DNA of 64,000 bases from Ampelomyces quisqualis (GCA_018398575.1 JAGTXZ010000021.1:434001-498000), one strand, 5' to 3'; counted from the first letter of the stretch, positions 45,901-57,952 are shown. The notes: generated by a model not told the origin, from the sequence alone. Numbers and translations are program-made.

Positions 45901-46233
45901 TGATCATCGCGTAGTCGCATGCACTCCATGCAGGATCAGGCCGCGTTGTCCATTGCCAGAGCTCCCCCAGCTTATCAGCAGATGGCTACAGCGATCCACC
46001 CGCAATCCGTCACCACCTTCGGTAGCTGGACATGCCCCATGACCTGCCGACCAGGATCGCTTCTCGGATAGAGCAAAGCCCCAGCAGAGCCGCACACCTC
46101 TGACTGCGAGATAAAGCGCCGTGAGCATGAGGAGTAGCAAACAACTTGGAGCAAGTCAGGCGCATCCTCGGCGTTCCTGTGCATAACAGACCATTAATAA
46201 AGGATCTGCTGCAGTCCAACGCTTAGTCCAATC
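42969..46233. other. 3.3-kb gene desert
   Basis: No gene is supportable. The longest ORFs (for example 44146-44655 minus, 169 codons, starting with TTG; 43315-43563 plus) have no motif, and all frames are open in short stretches. No terminal inverted repeats or transposon protein remnants were recognised by eye. Confidence 0.45.
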
Positions 46234-47043
46234 ATGTCGGCAAGTAGCGATTGTTCAGGCAAGACCACGGAGGCGGAGTCTGACGTATTTCAGCCCCCCT
46301 TTTATTTTCGCATCGACGAATTCACTGAGAACCACAATACCAATCCAGAGCATGACATCCATGGCAAATGGATTCCATCAACCAAACCTGGCTCCAACAT
46401 CCGCAAACATGATAGAGGAGCCACTGGGCAATGGTGGATTTGCGACGGAACCAAGATTCGTTCCCTGCCAGGTTGGACTCCGCCCCAAGGCAGCATCCCA
46501 TACAAGACCTACTCCACGATATATAGCGGCGGTCATGGTTTCCACATCATGAATGGCGATGCTACAAGCCCATCTAACTCCGCTGCGTGGCATCATCTGT
46601 GGTTCGAATGGGACGAACAGAAGTTGTCGTCTGCGCTCACTTACGCGGGAGAACAACGCACCCTACGAGTACAAAACTCTGAGGCTCGATGGCCCAGCAT
46701 GCTACTTCCCGACATCTATCATGGTTCGCATTACCCGAATCCCAACTATGGTGGCTTGACAGGAGACCTCCCGATATTCCTGGCATTGATCGCGTTTTCA
46801 ATGAAGCCAGAACGATTGTCGAATGATCTCCCAAGGATGATGCATCGAGGTGAATGGGGGACTCACTCACGTTCAAACGGACGTATGTCTGAATTCTGAG
46901 TTACTCGGATATTGGACCATGATCTAACAAATAACGCAGGCACCGACAAGCGTGGCGTTATCGTTTATGTCTACTCGTACAACGACAACGACGGAGAGCT
47001 TGCAGAGCTAGAGGATGGTGATCTCGGCTTCTACTACAATTAA
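46234..47043 (+). CDS. Hypothetical protein, two exons
   Basis: Exons 46234-46882 and 46940-47043 (intron 46883-46939, GTATGT...CGCAG), 250 aa. Soluble, rich in Trp, His, Tyr and Asn (GQWWICDGTK, HGFHIMNGDATSPSN, WHHLWFEWDEQ), ending in an acidic stretch ELAELEDGDLGFYYN. No signal peptide or known domain. The sharp splice signals and restored frame support a real gene. It sits next to a gene desert, which fits a lineage-restricted gene. Confidence 0.7.
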
Positions 47044-47977
47044 AGCGCCCCGAAAGTCCATCGGCTCGAAGTGTTGTGGCACGGGTAGCACATCATGTTT
47101 GCCGACGCCACAAAACCTGCCGAAGGGTCGGCCCGCTCCAAGATCTATCATACTCTGCTTAACGCGATACGTACGGCCGCTCGATTCCCACGAACCAAAT
47201 CATACGTACCTTTCTGTTCATTGCGACACGGCCTTTTGCTCGACATGCATAAATAGCAATCTCCTTCCGCATATTCTATTGGATGAGTAGACACGTGCCG
47301 AGCCTATCAGGCACGTCTCTTTTATTAGTGGCAGCTATTTGTATTCACTGTGCACACGATGGTCCTCTCGCACTTCCCACCCATCAGATTGCGAGCACGT
47401 TTTCAATACCCTAGCTCACACAGAAACACACGTTCCACCCATGAGTAAAAGGCACCCCCCCCCCCCCCCAAGTTCACTGATAAGTTGTATCGCTAGACAG
47501 TGTGAAAAACTTGGTGATGCATGTGTATCGCGATATTCATCATCCCATCCGACGGCCACAGAGCAACACGCTCGACTCATATCCGCTGAGGGGAATACTT
47601 TGTCCGTTGTACTTTGCCTGTTGTACTTTATCTGGGCTCTGGGTGTATTGTTATGTGGGTGTTTCACGTGATTTGAAAGGGTGTAGGTGAAAGGGAGGAA
47701 GAAGGCGGGTGATATCAGCTTGTGAGTAAGTCTTGTTGTGCGCGCAACAGTGGGGAGGGGGGTGTTCTCTGAGAAGTGGATTTGTTGCTTTGATTGTATT
47801 CGTTACAGGGTACGTACAATTCTACACGGACGGGGTATGAAAGCGAGATGCAAAGTTTGTGTATCCTACACCATGGCCAGAGTTTCGCAAATCATCGCGC
47901 TCTGCATGTGGTGGATTTTCCCCCCAAAAAAACGCCAATGCAATGCTCATCCGTCCTTCACCCTCGCCAGTCTTCCC
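47044..47977. other. Intergenic region with poly-C tract
   Basis: No gene supported. A run of 15 C lies at about 47455-47469. This is the shared 3' space of two convergent genes. Confidence 0.45.
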
Positions 47978-48816
47978 CTACGCAATAGGCCTACTCCTCT
48001 CATCCTCGGGCATCCGCATGTACGCATCAATCGCAGCCGAGAATACTGCAAACCCTGCACACCCCACGGCAACTGCCTGCGGCCCTGCATTCCTGGCTAG
48101 AATCCCGCCTGTCAAACACCCGCCCGCAACGCCGTTGTAAAGATCGTTTTTGGCGCGCAGACCCTCGATGGCGCATTCGGTACCCGAGAATATGGCGCCG
48201 ACTTTGGCGAAGTTGCGCCCGGAGGAGAGAGAGCTGCGGTACATGTCGCGCAGACCGAGTTTAAGCTGTTGGCGCATCGGGAGGTCGGTTATGGGGATGG
48301 GTGTGGCGGTGCCGGTGGGGGTGAGGGTTATGGCTGGGGAGGAGGAGGGTGAGAGTGTGGCGGCGGATGCGGACGAGGCGACGACGTTGGGGGCAGGTAT
48401 TGAGGGTTTGGCGGAGGATATCGCGGATGTGGTGGATGTGGGGGTTTTGGTAGTGGTTGCTGCTGCTGGTGGGGCGGCGTTTACGGGGAGAGGTTGGGAC
48501 ATGGGAGTGTCGTAGCGCATCTGCGTGATGGAGTCAGTCGGGAGATGTGTATGGGCGGGGAGAAGAGTGTCGTACGGATGCCATGAAGAGTCCGAACATG
48601 GCTCCTAGGCCGCCGCCCATTACACCAGCCATGACGGTCTTGCCGAGACATGATTCCATGCCCATTTGCATCTGTGCAAACTGTCAGTCTCTTTTTCAAC
48701 AGCAACCACCTCAGGTCGCATACCGCTTTCACCATCTGCTGCTCCTGCTCTGACATTCCGGCGTTGGGGTTCATCGCAGCGGGCATCATGCCTGGGCCAC
48801 CCGGAAATGATGCCAT
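47978..48816 (-). CDS. TIM22: Mitochondrial carrier translocase subunit Tim22
   Basis: Three exons: 48816-48724, 48671-48576, 48520-47978; introns 48723-48672 and 48575-48521; 243 aa. Family features: CLGKTVMAGVMGGGLGAMFGLFMAS as the first membrane segment, then NFAKVGAIFSGTECAIEGL, RAKNDLYNGVAGGCLTGGIL and GPQAVAVGCAGFAVFSAAIDAYM as the remaining ones. Tim22 forms the inner-membrane pore that inserts metabolite carriers. Residues about 73-141, between the first and second membrane segments, are an Ala/Thr/Ser/Pro-rich insertion that the usual ~180-200 aa protein lacks. Confidence 0.94.
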
Positions 48817-49234
48817 GGTGAGAGAATGTGGGGGTAATTAGGTGTGGAGGGGTTGTGTCGCCATGGCGGTGCGTTGCGCCAGGAACTTTTGCGGAGTTGG
48901 AGGCGGAGGTGACCAAAGCTTGGCAACGCTCTCCACGGGTCACGTGAGTACAGCGCAGATCAGTGCTTTGTCCGCAACGTATACTCGTGAAGAGCGGTGT
49001 TTGTCATGGTTGTTGTTGGATGTGTATGGTTTCATTATAATCTAGCAAATAGATTTCATCCAACGCTGATCAATCGATCCAACGTATCAAATTAAAACGC
49101 CTGCTCCGGTGCCAGAGCCCATCAGGACGCCAACTCATAACAAAGTATTCAAAATATACTCTTCATATAGAAATAGATACGCGAAGCTTCGCTGCCGTGT
49201 CAAGACGTATCGTCGTGTGAAAGTCGGTGAGAGA
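48817..49234. other. Short intergenic region
   Basis: 5' flank of TIM22 and 3' flank of the next minus gene. No feature recognised. Confidence 0.4.
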
Positions 49235-50914
49235 TCAAATCAAAGAAGGGGAATGCGAACGACCAATGTAGTCGCCATGGGAGTGAACCGAATTCCTCGA
49301 CTCAGGAGGCGGGGTCAATTGTTTCTCCCACCCTTTCATCACCTTGGATGCGGTGAGCTTCAGGTTGTTTGGTGACAGCTTGACCAGGTCGGACCACGGG
49401 ATCGAGTTGCGCTTCGAATCGCGTCCAGCATCTTCCGAGGTACTATTTGAGCTGGTAGTTGTGAGCGATGATGCCTTGCTGTCGTGACGCTGGGAGTGGT
49501 ACCTAGTGCTGGTCCTTGAGCTGCCTGGACCTGGCGAAAAGGCGGCATCCGACTCGTCGGAGCTGTCCTGGGCGTCCATGGGCTTTGCCGCAAAGGTGTC
49601 ATTGGGGGTTTCCCAGTTATCCCACTCTTCTTCCTCGTCCACGAGCTTTTGCGTCTGCTTTTGCGGGATTTGGGCGGGCTTGTTGGTGTGAGTGTTCTTG
49701 TTGTGGATAGCAGAAGTCTTGGGCTCACTCAAGCCGTTCTCCTTCCAGAAGTCGTCGCCAATCGATGCCGGTTTCTGGATTGCCTTTTTGGAGCTGGCCG
49801 ATCGGTCCAAAGAGGGTCGACCGGTGGAGGGCTTTCGGCCGCCCTTGATCAGAGCATCCCGGGCGCTGGAGCCTGGTTCGTCGTCGTGCCCATTGACGGC
49901 TTCGTCGCCAACAGTGGCTTGTCGGATGTCTTCGATGAAGGTGAACAGTCCGTTCTTGAAGTCGTTTGCCATTTGGGTGCCGGCACGAATGAGCTGCTCT
50001 TTTTGAATGGTGGGAATGCCAGCCATGTCGTAGCGCTCGTTGCTGATGTCGATGAGCGATGTCGTGTTGTCGGAAAATGTCGACGAGCGCGGGGCAAGCT
50101 CGGGGTGCGGTGTGGGCTTGATGGTGGAGGCGTCGTCGTCAAGGTCGAGTGGCTGGGGAAACGGGGGTGGGTGGAACTTGTCGGGCGACAGCAGGGACAG
50201 GGTGCGCAGATGGCGGGAGCCGCTGAAGACTTTGCGCTGTGAGGGCTTGGTGTTGGAGAAGAGGGCTTTGCGTCGCTCCAGGTCCTTTTGCATCCACAGG
50301 TTGCGGCCATGGTCGCCTTCGTGGTCGTTGTCGGACGAGATGTCGATCAACGTGTTGACGGGCGGCAGCTGCGTGGCTCTGCGCGTGTCGTTGCGGCGCT
50401 TGTTGGCTTCGTGGTCGGCATGGTACTTTTTGAGGGTCAGGAGATCGGCGTCGGCCCTTTTGAGCTCGTCCTTGAGCTCGAGCACGTAGCGCTCCTGGGC
50501 AGCGAGGACGGCGAGGATGTCCGAGGGAGGGGCGTCGCTGCCGGGGGCATGCCCCCTGGAAGACGCTACCCACGACGAAGGGCGTGAGCGGGGCGGGTTG
50601 GGCCCAGGCGAGCTGGTGGCGGTGGCTGGCTGGATGGGAAACTGCAGCGACCGACGCTTGCCCTGGCCGGCGACGTCGGCGTGGGAGGTGGTTTTGGAGC
50701 GAGAGTGCGGCATTGGGGGGTTGGGGCGGCGGGGGCGGAAGGCCGTGGAGGGAGAGGGGCGGAAGGCCGTGGAGGGAGAGGGGCGGAGGGAGGCAGAGGC
50801 TGCGGTGGAAGAGGCGGTGGGAGAGGCGACTCCTGTGCAGCGCTGCTGGAGCTTGTCCGGGGTCTGTTGGGCACGGCCCACGCCGACGCTGGAGCTGGCG
50901 TCGCGCCTCGCCAT
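49235..50914 (-). CDS. Fungal DUF4048-like coiled-coil protein
   Basis: Single exon, 559 aa from the ATG at 50914. An upstream in-frame ATG at 51085 would add 57 residues with a hydrophobic stretch (LGLPALLYLEFYGL); I prefer the downstream start because coding-like composition begins there. A Ser/Pro-rich N-terminus is followed by a short coiled coil (LAVLAAQERYVLELKDELKRA), then RNLWMQKDLERRKALFSN and RKVFSGSRHLRTLSLLSPD, which resemble DUF4048. Next are IPTIQKEQLIRAGTQMAND and TFIEDIRQATVG, and an acidic WDNW motif. The C-terminus is Ser-rich with WEKQLTPPP. Function unknown; Golgi or trafficking roles would be guesswork. Divergent from the Sid1-like kinase. Confidence 0.8.
   Translation of the reverse strand: MARRDASSSVGVGRAQQTPDKLQQRCTGVASPTASSTAASASLRPSPSTAFRPSPSTAFRPRRPNPPMPHSRSKTTSHADVAGQGKRRSLQFPIQPATATSSPGPNPPRSRPSSWVASSRGHAPGSDAPPSDILAVLAAQERYVLELKDELKRADADLLTLKKYHADHEANKRRNDTRRATQLPPVNTLIDISSDNDHEGDHGRNLWMQKDLERRKALFSNTKPSQRKVFSGSRHLRTLSLLSPDKFHPPPFPQPLDLDDDASTIKPTPHPELAPRSSTFSDNTTSLIDISNERYDMAGIPTIQKEQLIRAGTQMANDFKNGLFTFIEDIRQATVGDEAVNGHDDEPGSSARDALIKGGRKPSTGRPSLDRSASSKKAIQKPASIGDDFWKENGLSEPKTSAIHNKNTHTNKPAQIPQKQTQKLVDEEEEWDNWETPNDTFAAKPMDAQDSSDESDAAFSPGPGSSRTSTRYHSQRHDSKASSLTTTSSNSTSEDAGRDSKRNSIPWSDLVKLSPNNLKLTASKVMKGWEKQLTPPPESRNSVHSHGDYIGRSHSPSLI
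50733..50785. repeat. 24-bp tandem repeat, two copies
   Basis: Two adjacent, apparently identical copies of a 24-bp GC-rich unit encode a doubled RPSPSTAF segment in the N-terminal region of the DUF4048-like protein. A likely site of length variation. Confidence 0.7.
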
Positions 50915-51743
50915 GCAGCCAAATGTCTTGAGGCGGATCCGTCGCGCGAGGCGGTGAAGGACCAGCGAGACGGTGGCGGGCGGCAAGCCGTAGAACTCGA
51001 GATACAGCAGCGCAGGCAGGCCGAGGAAGCGGCGCAACCAGCGAAACCAGCGCAACCATGACTTCAGGACGACGCCGTAACACATGCCCGTGTCGCTGGG
51101 GGATGCATCGCCGGACGGGAGGGCGGACGGAGAGACTCTCTTTGGTCTTGTGGAGCCCTCCCTCGCCTCTGGAGTCTGCAGTCTTAAGTACGAGCCAAGC
51201 AAAGCAATTTCGGACCAGATGCCATCGCAACAACACCGTCTCTACGCAGGCACAAGGGAGCGTCTGTCACAGCCCGCAGAGTGACCTTCGGCGCCCTCAT
51301 TGTTATGGAGACGGGTGATTGTCCGCGCTGCCTAGCTCTGGCTGGGTGACCGTGTGTGTCAGGTGACCTCTGCCCGCTCGCCCAGGGCCGCTGTCATCAA
51401 GGGCGCCGCGGCAGGACCAGGTACAGCGCACAAGGCCACAGTCGACATGCGCATTCAATTTCACTGCGGTTGATTTGCTTCCCAGGTGGCGATTGTTGTG
51501 TATCATGGGACCCTCGCTCGGTCGTCGCTGGGGAAACCGACGGTAAACCCTGAAATACACAGTACCACCACCACCGCCACCGCCACCACCACCACCACCG
51601 CGGCGCTGCACTGCACCCCCACCCTATTCCTACCAAACACCACGATCCCGAGGCCCCCGCCGTCCGGTCCCACCCTGCATCTCGCAACCACCCCACCAAC
51701 CTGAGCGTGCACCAACCCCACGCCGGCGCTCTCCGTCGACACA
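50915..51743. other. Divergent intergenic region with CAC-rich tract
   Basis: Between the DUF4048-like gene (minus) and the Sid1-like kinase (plus). A (CAC/CGC)-type trinucleotide tract at about 51564-51602 lies 140-180 bp before the kinase ATG, probably in its 5' leader. Confidence 0.5.
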
Positions 51744-54083
51744 ATGGCCGACAACTACCAGGTCATGGAGGAGCTGGGCAGTACGTCGACACTCTACTTG
51801 ACAATGGCCCTCCTGCTAACCAGGCCGCAGGCGGGAGCTTTGGGAAAGTGTACAAAGCCGTGGACCGGCGGACGGGCGACATGGTTGCCATCAAACACGT
51901 GCGCGCATCCCGAATGACCCAACGCCCCTGTGCTCATCCAGCCTAGATCGACCTCGAGGACAGCAGCGAAGAGCTGGCCGACATCCAGGCCGAGATCTCA
52001 CTGCTCAGCACCTGCCACAGCCCATACATCACCGAATACAAGACCAGCTTCGTCAAGGGCGTCAAGCTCTGGATCGTCATGGAGTTCTTGGGCGGCGGAT
52101 CGGCTGCAGACATGGTGCGTACAGGTGGACCGCGAGACGGAGTACTGTGCTGATGATCGTAGCTCGCACCCGGCCCCATCGCCGAAGCACACATCGCCAT
52201 CATGTGTCGAGAGCTTCTTCTGGGCCTCGACTACCTCCACTCCACCGGCAAGATCCATCGAGACATCAAGGCAGCCAACGTGCTCCTCACCGATCAAGGC
52301 CGAGTCAAGCTCGCCGACTTTGGTGTCGCCGCACAACTGACCAACATCAAGTCCCAGCGCATGACGTTTGTCGGCACGCCTTTCTGGATGGCTCCCGAGG
52401 TTATCCAAGAAGCAGGCTACGACTTCAGGGCAGACATATGGTCCCTGGGAATCACCGCCATGGAGCTGGCAGAGGGCGCACCACCTTACGCAGGATCTCA
52501 CCCCATGAAGGTGCTCTTCACCATTCCCAAGAACCCTGCTCCTCGCCTTGGTGGAGACCAATGGAGCAAGGACTTCAAGGACTTCATCTCGCACTGTCTC
52601 ATCAAAGACCCAGATCGACGAGCAACAGCCAAAGAGCTCCTCAAACACCGTTTCATCCAGCGTGCCGGCAAGGTAGAAGCCCTCCGTGAGCTTGTCGAGC
52701 GCAAGCAGATGTGGGAAGCACAGAAGGAGCAGCAAGCCGCCTCACACCCAAAGTACTACGAGGAGACCATGTCCGTACCCCCACTACCACGGCCCCAGCT
52801 CTTGCTTACAATTTCACAGGCGCGACATTTCTCCCAGAACCCAAGAAGACGAGTGGGTCTTCGACACAGTCAGGCCCCGCACCGCTACGATAGCCCATCA
52901 AACCGCCAAGCGACGCAAGGTTGCACGCGTACCCTCGACAGATGCTGCAGCAGTCGCAAAGCTGATGCAACGCATGGATCTGGACGACGCACCCTTGGGC
53001 GACGTCACAGACTCACCAATGCGTGACCGTCCACAATCCTCATCACGACAGGTTTCCAGCGGCACCGCATTGCGCGTGCCCTCAGGTGCCACACCTACTG
53101 CACGGCGTGTTAGCAACGTTCCAAAACAGCCGCTTGGAGTGGACCTCACATTCGGCAATTCACCGTCGACAGTCCGTCACTTCAAGCGGGTTCCCAGCGG
53201 AGAGCGCCGTGCAGCGCTTCGATCAAATCCTCCCAGCGAACCCAGCAACCTGAACTCAAACAACCCCTCCGTTGCGGGATTCCATCCGAACCCTGAAGCT
53301 CGCACGTTCCGTCCATCATCACCAACCTCAAACCACCCTTTCGATACCAACAATGAGAATACCCCACCTGCGCCCGACTACCCGCCCATGCAGGTCACCA
53401 AGGATGCATTGTACGGACGCCGCGCATACAGCAAAGTATTAGACTCGGTATTCCAAGAGGCATACTCTGATACGGCTAATCCTCACCAGCGTGAGGCCAT
53501 GGGACGTGTTGGACAAGCATGGCAACAGCTTGACGAAGTGGATCCACAGGGAGAGTTTATGCTTCTCAAGGCCATGGTCGACCGATTGAAGAACGATGCG
53601 AAACTTGCATCCGCTTTAGGTATCCAAGTCTCACCAGCACAATCGCCCCGGAAACATAACACGACCACAAGTGAGACGAGCCTGAGCGGCACAACTGTAC
53701 ATGGGACCAGCACCACCCGCATTCGCTCGAGCACAGCTGTTCAGACCACCAACGCCAGTCACACATCCACCGAGGAACACACGCCGAATTTGACGCCTTT
53801 ACAACCCCCAAATGCTACGCCCATGGGCACATCATCGGGTTCCCCGCTCAAGGGAGCCAAGCTCGTCCTCGCACAGAACAACCCGCATCTCAAGTCACAC
53901 CGTCGCCGCCAGAGTGCGTTCGTAGTGGGAGAGAAGTTGCATAGCCAGAAAGACTCTTCTGCACTGGATGAGAAGAAGCTACCGGGCCATGTGGAGCGGG
54001 GCATGGAGCAGCAAGGTCTGCTTGCTGATATTCTTTACGGACAGTGGATGCAAGGTGTGCGCTCTCGCTGGCCGGTCGCATAG
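51744..54083 (+). CDS. sepL: Germinal-centre kinase, Sid1/SepL type (septation initiation network)
   Basis: Five exons: 51744-51780, 51831-51898, 51947-52114, 52163-52770, 52820-54083; introns 48-50 nt; 714 aa. The kinase domain starts at residue 5: glycine loop GSGSFGKV, VAIKH with K34, HRDIKAAN at 123-130, DFG at 143-145, GTPFWMAPE, and DIWSLGITAMELAEG. The stretch QLTNIKSQRMTFVGTPFWM and the tail after HRFIQRAGKVEALRELVERK match the Sid1/SepL branch better than general Ste20 kinases. After DEWVFDTV comes a disordered linker, then a helical C-terminal region (KVLDSVFQEAYSD, MGRVGQAWQQLDEVDP), probably for Cdc14-type partner binding. In this pathway the kinase promotes septum formation after mitosis. 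Confidence 0.92.
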
Positions 54084-55325
54084 CCCCACTGTACCTTTTG
54101 AGTATCATGTCCCATTCTTGGCGCTTGGACCATCATGGCATTCTTGCACATTACATTCTCTGCACATAATAATTTTCCGTTTTGCTTGCTGGTACCGAGC
54201 ATGAAATCAGGAGGGAGTACGTCTCTTCTTATCAAGTTGAACGCCTTCTCGTATCATCCCCGGTTGCGTCTTCGATGGGCGTTTTGGGCATTTGCATAGT
54301 GCATTGCGTACGGCGTTTTGTGGGCAATTTCGACATTCTTTCCAGCAGCAACAATGAGCGTGTGTTTATTTTTGCGAAAGCGTGTAATACAGTTGTATCC
54401 TCAAATTAATCTCATCGCATCATCAAGATCTTTCACTGTCGATGCACATGCACACGCCGAACCCCGACGGCTGCGGAGAAATAAGGCTACAGGACGGTCT
54501 GCCGCTAAACACAAGGTACCCCGCAGCCACCCGCTGTGCTTGTTTGCCCACACGACGGAAAATGACCAGGGCCCTGGTTGGAGGTATTGTATGCTGAATA
54601 AGTCAGTTTCCTATCTCAAAAGTAGTCCTATGCTATTATAGACTTCTTGCTTAAATCAACGTCATCTTCTACCTGTTCACCTTGTGTCTTTGCAACTTTT
54701 CAAAGCTAAGATGTAGGCGTTTATAAGAGTGTAAACTTTTTTTTGATGCACATTGCGGCAATTTTGGAGTTGCCTGTCAGGGAAAGCAACGCGAGATCAT
54801 GTTTACCACGGCGAAAGCACCTACTGTGTATGTACAACACCAAAAATAGTCTCAAGAACGTTTGTATACAGCCTTGTAAACTGCCTTATGTACTGCCTTT
54901 CTTAAAGCATGTAGATGGCTTTGATATTGGCTAGGGTGTAACCTATAAACACTATGTCAGAATCTCTTAGGCAAGGGCTTACAAACATAGACTTGGCGTT
55001 GAAAACAACGCCCGACAAACACCTCCAAAACGCCCTACAGCACCCCAGTCATTTTCCTTGGTATGTGAGAAGCCGCAGTATGAAGTCATTCAGGCTTTGG
55101 CGACCTTCCACATGTAGCTGGTGATATTGCCTTGCAGCTATCGTCACCGAGTGCTCGGTGCTAAACGACATCATCATGGGGTCGGGGGGAAGGTCACGTC
55201 GTGCTGTGTGGTACTGCCGAGCGTAGTGGAATGGAAGTATAAATAGAGCGCAAAGGGGGCAGGCGCGCGACGCGATGTGTTGCTCTGGCGATTCTTGCTC
55301 GTTTTGTTTTTCATGCTCGGTCAGG
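54084..55325. promoter_or_regulatory. Intergenic region with GH92 promoter (TATA box)
   Basis: The part from about 54590 to 55030 is visibly AT-rich and holds no gene. A canonical TATAAATAG at 55238-55246 lies 88 bp before the GH92 ATG. Confidence 0.6.
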
Positions 55326-57952
55326 ATGGGCGTATTCTTACGACACATTGGTTTGCTGGTTTGTGCGGCGCTGGTGAGGGCGCAGCGCGAATCGACGTCC
55401 GGGTTGGAATGGGTTGATCCGCTGATTGGGACGACGAATGGAGGTTTGTTGCGAGTTGAAGACTCTGGGCAGCGGGGAAGCTGATGTTTGTTAGGTCATG
55501 TCTTTCCTGGAGCGACGCTGCCTTTTGGTGAGTGTGTTTTCCACGGAGCAATGCCCCTCGATCTAATGCTGGACAGGCATGGCCAAAGCAGGTCCTGATG
55601 TCTACGGCGAGAATCAAGGAGGTTTCGCGTCCGATGGAAGTCCGATATATGGCTTCTCGCACATGCACGATAGTGGTACGGGAGGCTCGCCGTCCTTGGG
55701 CAATTTTCCGATCTTTGCGCAGTCGGGGTGTCCGAACGACGATATCAATGCGTGCAAGTACGCATTGTATGAGCGCAAGGAGGCTCGCATCAACGGCACT
55801 GTGCACGCGAGACCAGGCTACTTTGACATTACATTAGCGAACAACATCCGCACGGAAATGACGGTCACGAATCACACGGCTTTATACCGCTTCACGTTTC
55901 CAGTAACACCGATAACGCCCAACACTACCTTGAATCCACATATCCTCGTCGAATTGAGCGATCTCCCACAAACGCGCAGTGAAGGCAACATCACCGTCTA
56001 CGCAAGTAACGGACGCATAACAGGAAGTGGGCGATTCTCGCCTTCCTTTGGCATCGGAACATACCTCTCACACTTCTGTCTCGACTTTGATGGAGCAAAA
56101 GTCAAAGATGTGGGCGTATGGTCCAATACACGTGCCGCCCGCGCAACAAGCTTGAAGGTCATTCCTGGCGACATGCGCAAAACACCCAGCGAGCGCCCAG
56201 CAGGCGGATGGGTGCAATTCGAGGCGCCGAAGAAGAAGAACCAGATCCTCGCACGCGTAGGTATGTCCTTCATCAGCGAAGCCCAAGCCTGTGCCAACGC
56301 GGAACGCGAAATCCCGAAAAACAACTTCGACGCACTCGTGAGATCTGCAGAGGATGCGTGGCGCGCCAAACTCGACGTCATCAGCATCCAAGACGGGGGT
56401 GTCAGTGACGTCCTGAAGAAAGCGTTTTGGAGCGGTGTGTATCGCACCATGATCAGTCCGCAGGATTACACGGGTGAGAACCCGAATTGGAGCAGCAGCG
56501 AGCCGTATTACGATTCCTTCTATTGTATCTGGGACTCATTTAGGAGTATCCATCCGCTCCTAACGCTGCTGGATCCCAAGAGTCAGACGCTCATGGTGAG
56601 GAGTTTGTTGGATATTTATGTGCATGAGGGGTGGTTGCCGGATTGTCGGATGAGCCACTGTAAAGGTACGAGCGCTCGCTATGAGGGTTAGGATGGAGAT
56701 GCTAATTATGGGCTAGGTAATACGCAAGGAGGATCGAATGCGGATGTGGTGATTGTTGATGCATACTTGAAGAACATCACGGAGGGTATTGATTGGAGTA
56801 TTGCGTACGAGGCGCTGATCAAGGATGCGGAGGTTGAGCCGCTGAACTGGGATGTTGAAGGTAAGTCACCACGATATTTTCTCGAATTGCTTCTGACTGG
56901 CATTACTAGGCCGTGGGGGACTCGACTCGTGGAAGACTTTGGGCTATATTCCTACCGAGAATCTCGACATCCTAGGTGTCGGCACGGAAACACGCTCCAT
57001 CTCTCGAACAGTTGAATACGCCTACAACGACTTCACCATCGCGCTCCTTGCACGCGCTCTCAACCACCCAGAAGACTACCAAAAATACCTCTCGCGCTCT
57101 GGCAACTGGAAAAACATGTTCAAGCCCGACCAACGCAGTATCATCAACGGCACTGACACAGGCTTCGTCGGCTTCCTCCAACCCCGCTACATGAATGGCA
57201 CATGGGGCTTCCAAGACCCAATCTACTGTTCCCCCCTCCTCGACTTCACAGGCTGCTACCTCAACCCCTCGGGCGGCGAAACCTACGAAGGCCCCGTCTG
57301 GCTATACACCTTCTTCGCACCCGGCGATATGTCCACGCTCATCTCCACCCTCGGCGGCACAGACACCTTCCTCGCACGCCTGGACTGGCTGCACGAATCC
57401 GGCATCCTATACATGGGCGACGAACAGGCCTTTCTCAAACTCTTCCTGTACCACTACGCAGGCCGCCCCGCGCTGTCTGCGCGCCGCGCACACCAGTACA
57501 TACCGTCCCTGTTCAACGACACTGTCGCAGGCATACCAGGCAACGACGACAGCGGCGCAATGGGCAGTTTCGTCGCTCTCGTCATGATGGGTATCTTTCC
57601 GAATGCGGGTCAGGATGTGTATTTCATCACGCCGCCGTTTTTCGAATCCGTGGCCATTACAAACGGTCAGTCGGGTAAGGTCGCGACGATACGCAATGTC
57701 AACTTTGATACAGACTACAGGAATATCTACATTCAGGAGGCGCGCTTGAACGGGCAAGTATACACGCGAAATTGGCTACAGCATAGTTTTTTCTTGGACG
57801 GCGGAACATTGGAGCTGGTCCTCGGTCCTGAGGAGAGTACCTGGGGCACACGGGCGGAAGATGTGCCGCCTAGCCTAGGCCCGTTCGCGGGCAACGGCAC
57901 GGCGAAGAGGTGGGCCATGCACGACTTTTATCAAGACCAGATGCAGTTTTAA
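55326..57952 (+). CDS. Secreted GH92 alpha-mannosidase
   Basis: Five exons: 55326-55443, 55495-55527, 55577-56665, 56717-56860, 56910-57952; introns 49-51 nt; 808 aa. MGVFLRHIGLLVCAALVRAQ is a signal peptide; an in-frame ATG at 55275 would mask it, so 55326 is chosen. GH92 signatures: LEWVDPLIGTTNGGHVFPG, GFSHMHDSGTGG, WSGVYRTMISP, YYDSFYCIWDSFRS, GGSNADVVIVDAYLK and IPGNDDSGAMGSF, whose Asp pair is the expected catalytic-base region. Many N-glycosylation sequons fit secretion. GH92 enzymes are calcium-dependent exo-alpha-mannosidases, often alpha-1,2, that trim mannans or N-glycans. Likely regulated by carbon source; no specific site is seen besides the TATA box. Confidence 0.94.

Noticed and set aside
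50139..51236. 365-codon minus-strand ORF rich in Arg/Pro
   Set aside because: Alternative frame of the DUF4048-like gene; low-complexity composition.
51564..51602. CAC-rich tract as a possible coding poly-His start of the kinase
   Set aside because: It lies upstream of the kinase ATG in frames with no continuous link to the conserved MADNYQ start; best seen as a 5' leader microsatellite.
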